Source: Monosporascus cannonballus
Lineage: Eukaryota; Ascomycota; Sordariomycetes; Xylariales
DNA length: 64,000 nucleotides
Direction: 5' to 3'
Assembly (NCBI GenBank): GCA_004154925.1
Contig: QJNS01000213.1
Span: 62,001 to 126,000 of the forward strand
This document shows, one piece after another, positions 11,770-27,366 of the stretch. The position numbers and the translations under genes are program-made. The first letter of the stretch is position 1. Each line of letters opens with the position of its first letter. The notes below the pieces were generated by a model. That model searched no databases. It worked only from the letters and a program-made list of their open reading frames with translations, and had not been told where the DNA came from.

Positions 11770-14700
11770 GCCTTCTTATAAAGATTAAAAAGTTCGATAA
11801 ATTAAAATAAATCCGTTATCGGCCTGTAATCCTTTTAAAGCACAAAGTAAGCACCACATTTAAAAATTAGCGCCACTATCTATATTACGTAGTTATTAGA
11901 ATAATCCTAATAGGTCATAGCGCTATAAACTACGCAATATAAACGAAACGAAATTATAATTTAACAATATACTTTTACTAATAAACTTAACTAATGCGTT
12001 TTTATAGTAATATATATTACAATTTGTTTTAAATTTCATTTTTAATATGCTTATTATATTATATTAAAAATATAAAAAGTAATCAGTTAAAATCTTTAAA
12101 TTTTGAATATATGTAATAATAAACCAAAATACTAAAATATTAGTGAAGGAATATTAATTCAAATTTATACTTAATATATTTCAAAATTAAACTTAATATC
12201 GATATTTTTTTTAATTATAATAGTATTAAGTTTTGATATATAAAAATAAATCAAATAAAAAATTAAGTTAAATAATATTTATAACTAAAAATAATCGGCA
12301 TTAAAAGTTTTAGATTTTTATTATTATCGTTAACGTTATTATTACAATAATACTAATTTTAATTGTAATGTAATTAAAATAATAAAATAGAAATATTAAA
12401 TATATTGCAGCTTTTAATACGTATATTGAATTTGTTATAAGGATAGAATAAATTAATTAAATAAAAATGCGTTACCTTAAAATTTAATGTTTTTAAAACT
12501 GTTTTCTTAATTATAAAATTATATTCGAACAAAAATTTCGATTAAACAAAAAAGTAGGAATAATACATTATTAATGAATTAATTTAAATTAAAAATATAT
12601 TTATTAAAAGATTAATCTGTAACATTCTTTTAAAAAACGGTAAAATAAAAATTAATCAAAATATACAGTCGAAATATAAAAGTCTCGGTTTAGTCTTTGC
12701 ATTTAATATTTTTTACCATTACTTTTACAACTTTACTATTGCGTTTTTTAATCAATTCTTAATAATATTGTTAATAGTTCTAATGAATTACATATAAATA
12801 CATAATATTATAATAAATTGTTATAGTATTTTATATACTAACTCGAAATTAGAATTAAACATTATATATATTTTAATATGATATTTATATCTATTTTCAT
12901 ATCGTAATATTAATTAGAATAAATGAATTTAAAGCCTTTTATACATTATTAAATAACATAAATTTCGGTTCATTTTTTAAATATATTTCTTTAATAATTG
13001 TCTATACATAATCGATAAAGTTTGAGTTTCGTCAATATAAAAGTCATTTTAATATTTCGATATTTTACCTTTAAATTTATTATTTTAGGATTCGAATAAT
13101 ATAAACGAAAACATTATTTTGCATAAAAATAAGATTATGATCGAAATATCTGGAAAGATATTCGTTAACATGATTACAATAACTACGGTCGATTATTTTG
13201 TCTCAGACGGTTTCGAGGTCGTTATTGAAAGTTATTAAAAAATTCTATTTTTCATATCGGAAACCTTCTTAAAATTCTGATATTTAGCCGGTTTTTTATA
13301 TAGAAACTCTTAATTTTAAAAAAACAGTTAATAACTAACGTAGTAATTAAAATAAAGAAAAGTAATATATTAAAGGCTTTTTCGACAAAAAACCTATTAC
13401 GTTCGCTTACCGTAATTACGATTTATATTTATTTCGTTATTAAATAATATCTTTTGCTAGAATTCAACAAGCTTGTTATATTATTCCAAAACTCAAAAAA
13501 GGTTTTATTTAATGTATTTCGAGATTAAGAACAGTTATTAAAATACGCGCTAATACATAATATTTTTTCGCGAAATTATTAGGTTAAAATTTACTTCATA
13601 ATATAAAAACAGCACAATTTCACAATGTTAACAATTAATATAAAAAAATTAAACTTAATAAATGGTTACAAATATTTTTTATAAACCAGTCGAAATCTAG
13701 GTAAACGACTTAAACGTAACGAAAATTAGGTTAGACTTTAACGCGTATAACGATTATATACGCCTAAAATAATATTAAGTGAAATTTCCTTTTTTTTCGC
13801 GATATCCGTAAAACCTTCGCCTAAATTATTTTTAGATTTTTAATACGTCCTTATCTAAAACGATCATTTTGGCGAAATAATTAGATCTAAATAAAGTTGT
13901 TTACTTATAATTAAAAGTTAAAAGGTACTAGTGTTAAAGTGGAAAAAATACGAGATTTTGTAGAGCGTACAGAAATCTACCGAGACTTTTGTACCTCTAG
14001 TATATTTTAAAATTGATTGATTAAGTAATATCAAATATAAAAACGAAAGCGATAATACGGTTATAAGTAAATTATCGTTATTAGTAATTATCATATTACA
14101 ACTATTTTTAGAACAATTTAATAATAATTTAACTTTTTATTTAAAGCGCACTTTAAAGTATTAAAATAGTAACAACGAAAACAATGATCAAAATAAACAA
14201 AACTGAATTTTTGTAACAGTTAGATATATAACTAAATATATATAAACACCCGTTTAAAACTAAAACATTAAAATTATTTAATTTCAAATCAATTTATAAA
14301 GAGAAAAGATTGAAATAATAATTTAATAATTATAATCTAAAATATTTAATACTTAAAAATCGCATACACTAAAAAGAAATAAATAAATAATTTTAGTAAT
14401 ATTAATATAAATCTAAATACAAATAGAACTTATATATATTGTATCACGGCCGAATTCAATATCAAAATCATTAACAAAATTAAAATTAATAATACTAAAG
14501 AGTTACTTAAAATATAATTTTAAAATACATTTAGTATTTACACAACATTTTTATATTTATTTATATATTCGGTTAAAAATAAATTTCGATATAATTTGGA
14601 CATAAATAAACCTTATATCAAAATTTGTATTTCAAAATTTGACGGTATTATTAATCGGTCATAATATACTAATATACTTTTTGATTATATATATAGCAAT

Positions 14701-17700
14701 TAAATTAAAAATAAATGAAAATTATACTTACGCATTACTAATAAAGAGTTTGTAGTAATTAATTAAACCGTATTTTTAATAAAAATAAATATAAAAGTTA
14801 ATTAAAATAGAATTTATAAACATATTACAAATCTACATTGTTTCAAATAAAACATATATAAATAATATTATAATTAAAAATACAATACAATATATACCGT
14901 ATATATATTAATAAAAATAAAGGGGGATAAAAAGTTAAATTAACTTTTGCTAAAAGCTTAAAAACTTTAATATTTAATTAAATTTATATATAAATATTTT
15001 ATCGAAAAATATAATTATTAATATTATACTTATTAATATTGATATATACTAAGTTTATTTTATTATACTTTTAACTTAAGTCATAAATAAATATGCTATT
15101 AGTAAATCTAACATTATGAAATATATTAATAATTATATTGATTAATATTAAAGCTTATATCGAAAATAACTGTGCCATATATATATAATATTTCGATAGA
15201 ATTAACCAGATTAAAAAATGAAAGAATTACGTTAATTATTGTATTAAAATACGATTTAATAATATATCAAATTTAAATAAGTTTCTAAAGATAACGTTAT
15301 AATAAATAACTGCAGTTTAATATATATTAATTATTTTAAAAAATCAAACTAAAATTATATGTTACTAAAAAGCGCTAATATTTATATATAATTTAATAAC
15401 ATATATTTAATAACAATGATTTTAATATTTCGAATATTTATATATATTTATGCGTACGCGCGGCATTAATAATTGATGGAATGTTAGTATTTAATTTAAT
15501 ATAATTATATGAAAATAAATTTATATTATATATTGTATTTTAAAATCTTCTTTAAGTATTGTAAAAATTAATTTTCTATATATTATTAACATATTATATA
15601 TTTTAGTTTAGGGAAACCCAAAACTATCTTATAATTATAATTAAATTTATAATTATAATATTTTAATATATTCTATATTACATGTTGTCCGCTATTGTAA
15701 ACGTTTTTATTATTTTTATAATTATTTACAAAATTTCTCAACTTAATAAATTTAAGTAGTTATTATATTATTAAATATTATAAATGTACTTATGTTTTTC
15801 AATAACAGTTTATATATAGATTAATTCTTTTTTCATTAAAGGTTATTTTAAAATATATTTCTTGATCTCAATTTAAGTTAATATTAAGTGTATACTATAC
15901 TAATAATGAGCTCATTAAAAAATGTCAAACTAAAAGAATTACAAATATATAAAATTACGTTATATATAAGTTTATAGTTTTTTTAATTTAATAGAAGAAT
16001 AATAGTAACAAATCGAAAACATTATTAAGCGATGTTCTCTTAATCTAAAACGAGATATTATATCTAAAATATAAATATATTTATTTAATTATTCATAATT
16101 TAAGTAATTAATACATTAGCTATTCGAAAAAAACACTTATTAAAAGAACAACTTGACCCAAATTCGAATTTATATAGAAACTAGGCGGAATACATGTTTA
16201 TTGAATTTAAGATGTTATTTAAATTTATAAAAAAATATTTTATAAAACAAAATAATATAGAACCGTATTACAAACATTAAATAAAATTAATAAACGATTT
16301 CATTACAGATTTATTTTATATTAATAATAATTTAGTTGTTATAAATACTGAAGCATTATACAAATTAGTATTAATTTGCACGTATAATAGCGGATTTTCT
16401 GCAATGTAGAAATATTAAAGGTATAATTTATAATTGATAGTTAAATAAATTAAACCCGGTTTTATAATACAATTATTATTAAAAACAATATATATTATAG
16501 TTTTGATATATTAACTAAAAACATTCGTTTTTATTAGTTTTCGTATATTTTAAAATATCAAGTTAATATATCGAATCGATATTAAAATAGATTTAATATA
16601 ATATGTCTTATACCTAGTATAATAATTCATATGCGAGTTAGACGTTTAATGTTAGATGTATTTTATATAAATATATATTAAATTCAGTTCAATTTTTGAC
16701 ACCTTTTAAATACAATTTATTAATCTTATTTAATAAAATTATAAATAGATTTGTGATATTAACTGCAAAATCTAATTTAACCATAATCTAAAATTATATT
16801 TTAAAGGTTTAATATAGAATTCCGTAATAAATGTGTTTTATAAAAAGTTACTACGCATTTTAAATGTTTATTTTATAATTTTAAAAAGTAAATATGTAAA
16901 ACGTATTAATAATTTACTATAATACGTGTATAAATTGAGTTTTATACGCATTATATAAATTGCTCTTTAAATTATAAATTTAGTATTTTACATGTACTAA
17001 AAGTAATAGTAAGAAACGAACGAAAATTTCAAAGTTTAATATATAAAACTATTTAAATTATAATTTGTATTTTTCTATTTTTGACTATTAATAAAGACCT
17101 TAATTCAATAATGTAAAATAAATAAAAACATATATTAATTATACAACATAATGAATTATAATATTATCTTAACAAAGTTAATATAAGTTTTATATAACTT
17201 GAAATTAAATATAATACACATTATATCAAGGTTTAAATAAATTTATAAGCGAATATAACTTGATTTTATTACAAATTATTTATGTAATAAATATAATATA
17301 GAAGCAATATATTTTAAACGTTTTGGTTTAGTTTTTAATTATATAAATAATGAAATATCGAAAAAACTCTATTTTTATAACTAAAATACTCCATATTTTT
17401 AATTTTATTAATTATTTAAAAGCCGGTTTTCGTCCAGTTTTCATTAATGTTTAACGGTAATAAAATTCAAGATATTGTAGAAATAATTATCATTTCGTTA
17501 TAAATAAATATTTTTCGATAAATAAAACTAAATAAGGGAAATAGAATCGGTTATGGTATATTTGTATCAAATTATAATGACAAATATATTATTAAATTTA
17601 ATTTATAAAAATATCACATTTATTAAAACCAAGTTAATAGCATAATAAAAATGAATGTATATATATATTATTTATTTAAGTATACTTTAGATTCGAAAAG

Positions 17701-18810
17701 TAATGAGTGGTTCGTTTTGAAATTAATATAAAATTAAATTTATTAGTAATAGATATTACGTATACGAATTCTATATAATAGATTTAAAGAAATTAACATA
17801 TCGCGAAAATATATATTTACATTATTTTATTCCCATATTTAACAGCAATATTGTGAGATAATATTAAATGTAATAATAATTACAGAAATCGTTTTAATAA
17901 GTTGCATAAATAAAACAATTATATTACGAACTGTTTATATATTATTCGGAATTCAGAATTAAAAGTCTATTAATAAAGTTTTTATCTATAGCTTTTATTA
18001 TAATTACGTAATTTTACTTATTATCAAATAAATATATATTATAAATATATATTATATATATTTATAAACGAAACAGAGTATACATTGCGTAGTGTTAAAA
18101 ATGCGTAAAACATTATTTTAATATATAGATCTTTAAATAAAACGTTAAAAGTTAAATTTATTTCTGTAATAATGTTATTTAAAAATATAATAAAGCGAGT
18201 AATGAATTATATTATACACGATCTTAATATATATTAAATTCAATTACGCAATAGTAGTGTTTTATAGTCTATTTAATTTAATTAATTATTAAGAAATTAC
18301 AGGCCGATCTTATTGAAAGTATATTAAAAAAATTAAAAAGTTGATTAGCAGTAAAAGATTTGGTAATAATAACAACTCTAAGAATATATCTCTTACGTAC
18401 AAATAACGCCGTTATATAATATAAATGTAGTTTTTAAGTAAGCCTAAAAATGTATACGATAAGCCTATTAAGATTACAATTTTATAAAATTTAATTTAAT
18501 AAACGTTAAATCAATTTAAGATTTTGCGCTAATCAATTAAATATTATATTTTAATTCTTTTTTTAGTAATTAATTGCTTAAAAAACTATAATTATAATTT
18601 ATGCGATAATAGTATGCGAAATTTTAAGGCTATAAATAACAAATTTATAAGTACGTATTTAATATAATAGTTACATTTTTTTATATTAGTTTAGAAATAA
18701 ATTAATATATTTTCATAATAATATAATTTACTGATTTTACTATCTCTTTCTATTAAAACAATAGAAATACACTAATATAAATTATATTTCTTTAGTTTAA
18801 ATAATTAAAA
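11770..18810. other. AT-rich desert
   Basis: About 7 kb of extremely AT-rich DNA with no open frame of 60 codons or more, no LTR and no domain I can recognise. It probably consists of old repeats mutated beyond recognition. I see no gene in it. Confidence 0.6.
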
Positions 18811-19016
18811 TATGAGAATACAGCCCGATTGAAAATAAGGCCGGTAACCGACCAGCTACCGATCAGCCACCGATCTACTTATTAATATAAATCCATTATC
18901 TGGCAATTAATATGAAACGCCAAATGGAAATAACTTAATATACTTATTTTTTGGAATCTGTTTTATAGTTGGTCGGAAATCACCTTATTTAGCTTATAAT
19001 TATCCATTATTTTATA
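18811..19016 (+). repeat. 5' LTR of element G
   Basis: 206 bp, TATGAGAATACAGCC to CCATTATTTTATA. Same length as its partner at 32873-33078 and similar to the solo LTR at 11563. Confidence 0.85.
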
Positions 19017-20257
19017 AATTTTCCATTTACTTTAAAAAGTAATATAATAATTACTAAAAATAAAGTTCGCCGGTTGCAAAACGAACCTAAATTACTAATC
19101 AAAAAGATTGCCGATCGGAACCCAACCGACGAACGATGAATTACGGTACGGAAATAAGCGAAAAAAAAATATAACGGAATCTTAAAAAATAAAGAATTAT
19201 AGTCCCCGGGATCCCGAATTACCTTATACATATAATAGGGATACGTTCCAATAATCGTTAGCTAAATAATCGAAAAACGGACGTAACATAACGACTGCGT
19301 CCCGGAATTTAAAACGAAAAAAAATTAAACCCTTTAATAATAACCAGATTTTCAGAATTATCCGTTAACAAAATAAATAATATTCGGAATTATTCCGATA
19401 ATTAGCAGAATAATAAGTAATAATATAAATTAAAAAAACAAAGTTTTATAAGTTAATTGCGATATTGTCGTAAAAGCCCAAAAGTAATAAATATTATATT
19501 ATAATTGCTCGAAATTTTCTAAATACGTATTAATTAAAAAAGTTAAATAAAAGCTTTTATGAAAATTTACGCCAAATGGCCAAAATAAAATACCTTTAAT
19601 TATATCTAATAGGCTATAAGCTATATAAACATTTTTATTATACGCGTTTAACAATTATACCGTGTTATGCTTAATTATTTTAATTACGTTAAAAAAATTA
19701 AGAATGAAAAATTTATAAATTTTTATCAAAAGAAATTACGTAAATCGTAATTTTCTCTATAAGAAATATAAGAAACAATTTATAAAATTATGATAACAAT
19801 TTAATTAATCGCCATTAAACTTTTACGCTAAATAAAGGTTTTTAATTTATATAATAAACTTTATAAATGGTTTTAATTTAGAAAACGATTGGAATAATAA
19901 ATATTTTATTTTTCAATATTTTTATAAATTAAAATTGAAATTAGAAAATATTGTATTATAAAAAAGTATTAAGTTTAAGCGAATTAATAACGCAATAAAT
20001 AAGGTAAAACATTGTTAAAACGCTTAACAAATTTAAAAACCCGATTTTGTTTCGTTAAGAATATTAATAAAAATAAACGATTTTATTTTAATATTTTCGA
20101 AAAAGAAAATGATCAAAGCAAATTAAAACCACTACGTAAAAAGAATAAGAATTACGGACGTTTTTAAATTCGGAAGGTAAATAATTGCCGATTTAATTTT
20201 ATTCGAAATAAATCCTTATAATTTAATATCTTTAATTTTTATAAAGGCTTATTTAAA

Positions 20258-20299
20258 TATTATAATTATAAAAAGCCAGGTTATAAAAACGTAAATTGT
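20258..20299 (+). pseudogene. Mutated gag zinc knuckle of element G
   Basis: The 14 codons read YYNYKKPGYKNVNC. A retroviral-type zinc knuckle is C-x2-C-x4-H-x4-C. The spacing is exact, but the first two Cys and the His are all Tyr here, each one transition away (TGT to TAT, CAT to TAT). Only the last Cys survives. It marks the gag C terminus, just upstream of where element B inserted. Confidence 0.7.
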
Positions 20300-20901
20300 A
20301 AATTTAAAAAGATGCGAAAATTTTGTTATCTTAACTATACGGAAACCGATTTCCGAAAGCCGTATAAAACGTTATAATATATAATAATAAATCAAATTAA
20401 TCCTTAAACGTAAACTTAAAAAACCCGAAATAAATATATACGTTCAATTTATTTCAGCTAATAATTATAAAAGAGTTAAAATACAATTATGTTTTAAAAC
20501 CAAGGTATCTATTAAACAAATACGGAAAATGTAACATTATAAATAAATATAAATATTAAAGCATAAATAAATATTATAAGTAAAAGATTAATAAGAAAAC
20601 TTAATCTCTAATTAATTTTCGTAAATATTCTGGGCTTTATCGACATTAATAACATATATATTACATATTATAAAACTTACGAAATTTTTATTGACATAAT
20701 AAATAATAAATAAAATAAACAAAATTTTAAATAAATTTATTTTGTAATATGCTGTAATCGAAAAACGTCCGATTTTTTATTATCTAAACCCCGAATAAGT
20801 AAATTAAGAATCTTATTAAATATAATTATATATTAATAGTTATACGGACCATTATAAGAAGTCAATAAATAGAAAATTGCAAATTTAACGTTTTCCAGTA
20901 A

Positions 20902-21319
20902 TGTGACGGCTAGGCGGTTTAACCAACTATTAAACCTTAAGTCGACGGGTTTATGTTGGCAGAAGTATCGTGGGAATCTGAGCAATGGATACAGTAACGT
21001 ATTACGTCTCGTAATACCAAGGGCGTTTTGGGTAACGAACTGTTAATCATAAACAATTAATATTAATAAATATTGTAAGCTAAAGTTATTTATATTATAT
21101 AAAATAAACGTGGCTATATATTTTTCTCCTTTTTACGTACTTAGTGATTATTAGCTAAGCAGCGTTAATCGATTGTGCTTAGCGGAGCTTAATTAAGCAA
21201 TTGCTTAGTTGTGCTTAATAGTTCCTGACTAAGTACCAGTTACATGCTTTGACCCATTTGGATCCTGTTTTGGTTAAGGCTGACCGTTTCCCAAGATCTG
21301 AACCTGTCAGGTCGTAATA
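20902..21319 (-). repeat. 3' LTR of element B
   Basis: 418 bp. On the minus strand it starts TATTACGACCTGACAGG and ends CTAGCCGTCACA. The outer edge (20902-21030) is nearly unmutated. Confidence 0.9.
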
Positions 21320-23220
21320 CGATCCCCCCTTTCATAAATCTTCGCCCCGAAAATTCTTTTTCTATAAGCATCACTTTTTTTTCGCAATATTTGATCGCGT
21401 TATTAAATTTCGTCGTCAGGATTCTTTTTCGACCGTTCGTCGTTAGAACCTTTTTTTTATTTTTGAAAAGTTTAGTTTCGAAGTTATGCCGTACTTTTTA
21501 TGTTTCTTTAAAAGGTGGAAATGCGAAATGATGGAAAATGTTTTAAAATGTAAGGCTTGCGTAAAGCGTAATTCCTTTTATGACGGGAACGGCGTTCCGC
21601 TTTTTTTGCTGGAGAACATTCGTGCCGAAAACTAGCGGTTCGAACGTAAGGAGACGTTTGCCGAAAAGCGTTTTTTGGAATTTTAAAAACGTTATCAGCA
21701 AGAAATAAACAAAGTTATTATTCGTTTAATCCGCCTACGTAAATAAAAAGCTTTTTTTCGTTCCAAAGGTATAAAAATAATTTAGCGGGAATTGCAGTCC
21801 CTAAAAGAATTAAAAGAGCAAAAGCGCCAGGAGCAGGCTTCCGTAAAAGCTTCCGTTACTACCTTTTTTCTGCCTTTTAAATCTTTTAATTGGTTTATTT
21901 TTTCCGCATTTAAGGCTATTGACTGGGATACCTTTACCGCCGGCGTTCCCGACGTTATTGGTAAAAATTCTTTAATAGGCGTTAGGCATTTATAAGGTTC
22001 TTGGTTGGTTCCTAGGAGTTCTCGGAATCTGGGTGTTTTTTCCATTTAATTAGGTACTGGGTAAGTCCGTTTTGTTTTCGTATATCGAAAATTTTCTCCA
22101 TTTCATATGTTTGTTCGTCCTCCATTTTCATATCGTCTTATGCCGTACGCATTTTTATTATATCTGTTATTAACTTAAATAAGGAAACGTAAAAAATTGG
22201 GTGGAATTTAACTTTTAATGGTAGTTTTAACCGGTAGTTATTTTCTGAGATTTTCTTGGCGATTTTGTATAGACCGATATATTTAAAATCGAGTTTTTTG
22301 CTAGGTTTTTTTATTTAGATATTTTTGGTAACGAAATAAACCATTTCCCCCTTTTTAAAAGTTAATCCCTTTAACTTTTTTTCGTTATAATATTTATTTA
22401 TTTAGTTCCGTACGAATTCTAATTCTGTTTTTATTTCTTGATGCAACTGTTGTAATTACTCCGACGTAAGGATTGCTTTAATATTAACTGGACCGTTATT
22501 ACGTACTTTTCTATAAACTTCTGGAATAAAACCGAAATTTGCGTACGTTAAGGTTATTTTAATATTTTCGTAATGGCTTATATTATAGGCTAATTGAATA
22601 ACAGGTAATTTCTTAATCCAGTTATTCTATTCGTAATTGATGTAATATTATAAGTAAATTTCTAACGTTTGGTTTAACTATTTTATCTATCCGTCCGTCT
22701 AAGGTTTGAATATATTGGATAACTTATGATTTAGGCCGATTTATGCTATGAAACCTTGCCAAAACTTTGAGGTAAACGTAATTCCTTTATTTGAAATAAT
22801 TTCGTAAAGTAACCCATATATGCTAAAAACGTTCCTGAAAAAAATATATACCATTTATTTTGCGTTAATATCTTTATGGTAAAGTAAAAAGTAAGAAAAC
22901 TTTGTAAATTAATTAACGATAACGAAAATAATATCGTAATATATTTTTATTACTGGGTTTTCGGATAAAGGAAATTTAATAATAAAATCCATAATAATTA
23001 AATCCTAAGGTCTTTTTAAGACTGGTAATGGTTGTAATTTTCCATAAAGCTTATATCGTTATGCCTTAGTTTTATTATAAAGGTTATATTATCGTCGTAC
23101 TTTTTGGACTATTATTTTTATCTTAAGAAAAAAATATATACGTTAAAATCGTTTTAAGGTTTTATAGATCCCTAAATATCTATATAATTGATGTTCGTAT
23201 ATGTTTCGTACCAAGTTCAT

Positions 23221-23499
23221 TTAATATTTTTTTGGAATTTGTACTTTGTTTGTTTTCTGGTTTTTTAAGAAACCGTCGTTATACTGTTGGATTTTTTGAT
23301 GCATATCTAAAGGTATTACCCGAATTATTGCAATTTGTCGTGGGCGTAAATATCCTTTTATAGTGGTATCGAAAATTATATGGTTAACTTTAACCAATTT
23401 TTCTTCGAGATCTGGTTGCCTGTTTAAGGCGTCCGCTCTGCCGTTTTTTACGTTTTTCTTGTAAATAATAACGAAGTCGAAATTCGCCAACTTTTCCAC
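23221..23499 (-). pseudogene. RNase H end and linker to integrase of element B
   Basis: An open stretch of 92 codons inside the broken pol gene. It contains ANFDFVIIYKK, the ADALNRQPDLEEK segment that ends gypsy RNase H, and the linker LRPRQIAIIRVIPLDMHQKI found also at 6533-6790. It is a fragment of a larger polyprotein and not a gene of its own. Confidence 0.7.
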
Positions 23500-26284
23500 G
23501 TATTATAATTATCGTCCTGTAAGTTCTTTGGTCGTAGTAAATCGGGTAAAATTTTGATGATCCGTATAAACCTTAACCTAGTGTAAATTTCCTTTTAGGA
23601 AATGCCTGAATTCGCGAAATGTTATAATAATGGCCATAAATTTTTTGTCTGGAATACCGTAGTTAAGCTCGGCTTTTTTCAATTTATATAAGAAAAATGC
23701 AATAAGGTGTAATTTGCCTTAATTATCCCGTTATCCGATTACGGCGCCTAATGCGTAATTCAAAATATCGGTTTCTAGCTCGACGGGGCGTGCTAAATCG
23801 TACATAATCAATATTGGCTTACTGGTAATCATATCCTTAATCTCCTGGAATACCTTTTTTATTTCTGATGTTTATCTAAATTTTTTTTTCTTTTTAGTAA
23901 AGTTAATCAGGGGTATAATTATTTTGTTACTGCAGCGATTTTTTTTGGATTTATCCTAATATGTCCTGGGATGATAATATATCTTAAGTATTTTATTTCC
24001 TGCTTATGGAACTGGCTTTTTTTTGCGTTAACTAATAGCTTGGCGTCCTGTAAAGCTTAAAGAACTTGGTAAACGTATCCTACGTATATCTTTTCCATCT
24101 CAGAGAAAATAAGAATATCGTCGAGATAGCATATAACAAAAACGTCGAGGTATTCCCGTAACATATAATTTATTATTCGTTAGAAAATTGCCGGTACGTT
24201 CGTAAGTTCTATTAATATAACCAAGTATTTAAATAATTTGTATTTTATTTTAAAAGTTATTTTTTATTTATATCCTTTTTTATTTCTAATAAGGTTATAT
24301 TTATCCTTAAGATCGAATACTATAAACTATTTAACTTCGTAAAATCGGTTTTTTATTTTTATAATTAGGGGTAATAATATTTAATCCTTAATAATAATTT
24401 CGTTTAACTGTCGGTAATTAACCATAAGTCGTAATTTCCCATTTTTTTTTGGTACGAAGAATATTGGGTACCCTGCTGGTAACTTTAAAAGTTAAATCTA
24501 TCCTTTTTATAACTGATTTTCCAGGTATTTTTTAAAGGCGTATAATTCGTTTCCGCTAAAGTTATAAATAGGATAAAATTTCGTTAAGGATTTTTCCTTA
24601 AGGATTATTTTATAATTTTATTTATTATATTCTAATAATTTCGTATTAAGTTCTCTTTTAAAGAATTATTCGTATCTATAATATTATAATAATATATTAA
24701 TTAAATTTTTTAACTTTTAAGGCTGTTATTTTAAATTATTATTTAGTTGCCTTAATTTTGCTTTAATAATAATAACGATATATTATATTTTTCTTTAATG
24801 TCCGTTTTTTTTTTATATTTTATCCCTTTGGATAATAAGGTATTTGTCGTATTTTTATGTTTATATTCGTCGTTATTTTCGATCGAATATTAAAATTTTA
24901 TTTTTTTTTTTATTTATTAATAAAAGATAAAAGGAATTTTACTTAGTTAATTTTTCCGTTAATTAAAATTCCGTATTAACGTATTTATAATAATCCTAAA
25001 ATTATGTCGTAATTCTTAAGCAAAACGATATCGAAATTAACTATTTAATATCGTTTTTAAATAAAGATTTCGAAATAATTAATTTTGCGTAAAATTTTTC
25101 CGTTATTGTAAGCGAAATCCTAATTTTTAACGTTCATCGTTATATAAGGTTTTAACTTATATTTCCATAATAATCTAAATTCGTTAATTACGTCCGGTAT
25201 AATATAATTCCCATATATAGCTTTGTAATTTATTATTACGGTATATTAATACGTTCCAATTTATATATTTAAGGTAATAAGGTTATTAACGGCTTTTATT
25301 ATCGCATTTAAAGCCCTTTTTGGGAATTTATCTTAATTCCCTTAGGTTTCGTTATTTTGCGGCTTTTTTACAAGTAACCTTTTTCTTTTAATTTTTGTTC
25401 GAATCCGTCGAACCTGGTTTATGTTTTTTGGTACAGCGCATCGAGCTGCTATATTTGTCGTTTTTGCCGGCATACTATTCCTTCGAACCGTATTAATTAT
25501 TCCTAGTTTTGCTGTAATTCCTTTCCTTACTAAATAAATTGCTTTTTAATATGGCGTATAATTTTCCATTAGGCTTTATCCCTTTCCTATTAAAGATTTT
25601 ATATAAATTATTAAATTTTTTCCTTTAAGGTTTATCGCTTATTAGGATTTATAGTAAATACTAATTAAAAATGAAAATCCGTAATAGCTTTTTGGTAATA
25701 CTTTTTTACCGTACGCTAGATTAATTCCTTTTTTGTTTAATGGTCGTATTATTCGTAATAACAAAAAGGGTTTTTTTACGGACACCATTTTCCTTTTGGC
25801 CAATTCTTTATTATAGCTAGTTAAAGAAAATTATTTTCAAAGGTTATAAATCAAAAATATCAATATTATTATTCGTTATTTTTATTATTTTCCGTTTTAT
25901 TAGGAAAATCGAATCCTTCGTAATATATTCGGGTAATTTTATTATGGATATATTATTTTTATTCCTTATGGGCAGGGCAGTTTTGTCGTTTGCAATAAAT
26001 AACATACATCCTGCCGTATCGATTAGGGGTTTTAGGATAAATTTTTTCCGTCCAGCCTTAGTGCTTTTTTAGCCATCCTTTAAAAATATTCCGTTTTTCC
26101 TTAATTACCTACTAAACCAGATTTCTGGCTTTTCGTATCCCTTATTACATTTTTTATTACGGGGGGCCTGGCATATACTTAGGTCGAATCATATTAATAA
26201 GTTTACTTTTTTTTTTTAATTCTTTTTGGATTATCCTTTAGGTACAGGTTTCCAGTTATTTCTTCGTAGTTTTTTGGGCGAAGG

Positions 26285-26326
26285 GCACTTATAGGCCTTA
26301 TGTCCTTTTTTTCCGCAATTATAGTA
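26285..26326 (-). pseudogene. gag zinc knuckle of element B
   Basis: The minus-strand codons read YYNCGKKGHKAYKC, fitting C-x2-C-x4-H-x4-C with only the first Cys changed to Tyr (TGC to TAC). It is better preserved than the knuckle of element G. An overlapping open frame of 93 codons (26203-26484, minus) is in a different frame and is not the gag protein. Confidence 0.7.
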
Positions 26327-27366
26327 TTCAATCTGGCTCCAATCCCTCTTATAGGTAATTCCCAGCTCCATAAGGCCCGGTTCAGTGCCGTAAAAAGTAT
26401 TATTGCGCCGAAAAACGTTAGTATTAGCCGTATACCGAAACTTATTATCATATTTTCCCTTAATGCCTTTCGTACGCCAGGCATATTGTTAATTATTAAT
26501 CTTAACTGCTATAGCGATATAATTTAATAAATAATTAGGTTGGTTTAATTTAAAAAAATTTTTTTATATTTCCTTTTTCAGGCCGTTAAAAAATTTAGCT
26601 ATTAATACTTTTTGTTTTTAATTTAACTTAAATACCAGTTAAATAAATATGCTGCCGTACTTAGATACCGATCCTTTTTATTATAACTATTAAATCTGCA
26701 TTTTGGTTTTTATTTTTTCGTTTATTATTCCGAATACCTTCGTTAATACTTATTCGAATTATTCGTAATTATTATAAACCCGTACCATTTCCGGGTTTCG
26801 TTTCTTAATTAGCAAGGTAATGTATTCTTTTATGGCCGGCTCAAACCAAATGGCCGCGTTTCCGGTAAATCGTTTAACCGCAAATTTAATTCGTAAAGTA
26901 GGCGTAATAAATTAAATAGGAAAATACCTAAAATATGTTCGGCATTAGGTTAAAAATAGTTATAATTTAATAGAAATTCTATTAAAAGGTTCCGGCTTGG
27001 GGAGTTTAAGGACCTTTCTTAGTTCCTTGGTAAAATTCAGCTAAATAACCTGGCTCGACCGAAAAGGTTTTCTAATCTCGGGAATTTTCCTTTTTTTCTC
27101 AAGTTTTTTATGGGCAACTTGGAAAGACGTAATAAGGTTATTTTTATTTTATTTAAGCTGAATAATGCGTTCGTTTATAACATCCAGTCGTCGAAGAACT
27201 TCCTCTTAAAAAAAGCGAAGTTACTCCTTTTTTTCCTCGGATTCCATTCCAGTATCAAGGTTCTCAGGGACCTGGTAAATGGGCTGTTCGGGCTGCTTGC
27301 TGGTAGACATAATGTCGGCGATATTGCTCAGAATTTAATGGTATTTCTAAACAAAAGTTTGCAACG

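Noticed and set aside
13911..13985. Less AT-rich islet with TACTAG near both ends
   Set aside because: The inverted match is only a few bases and no coding or family signal follows; it is not a supported element.
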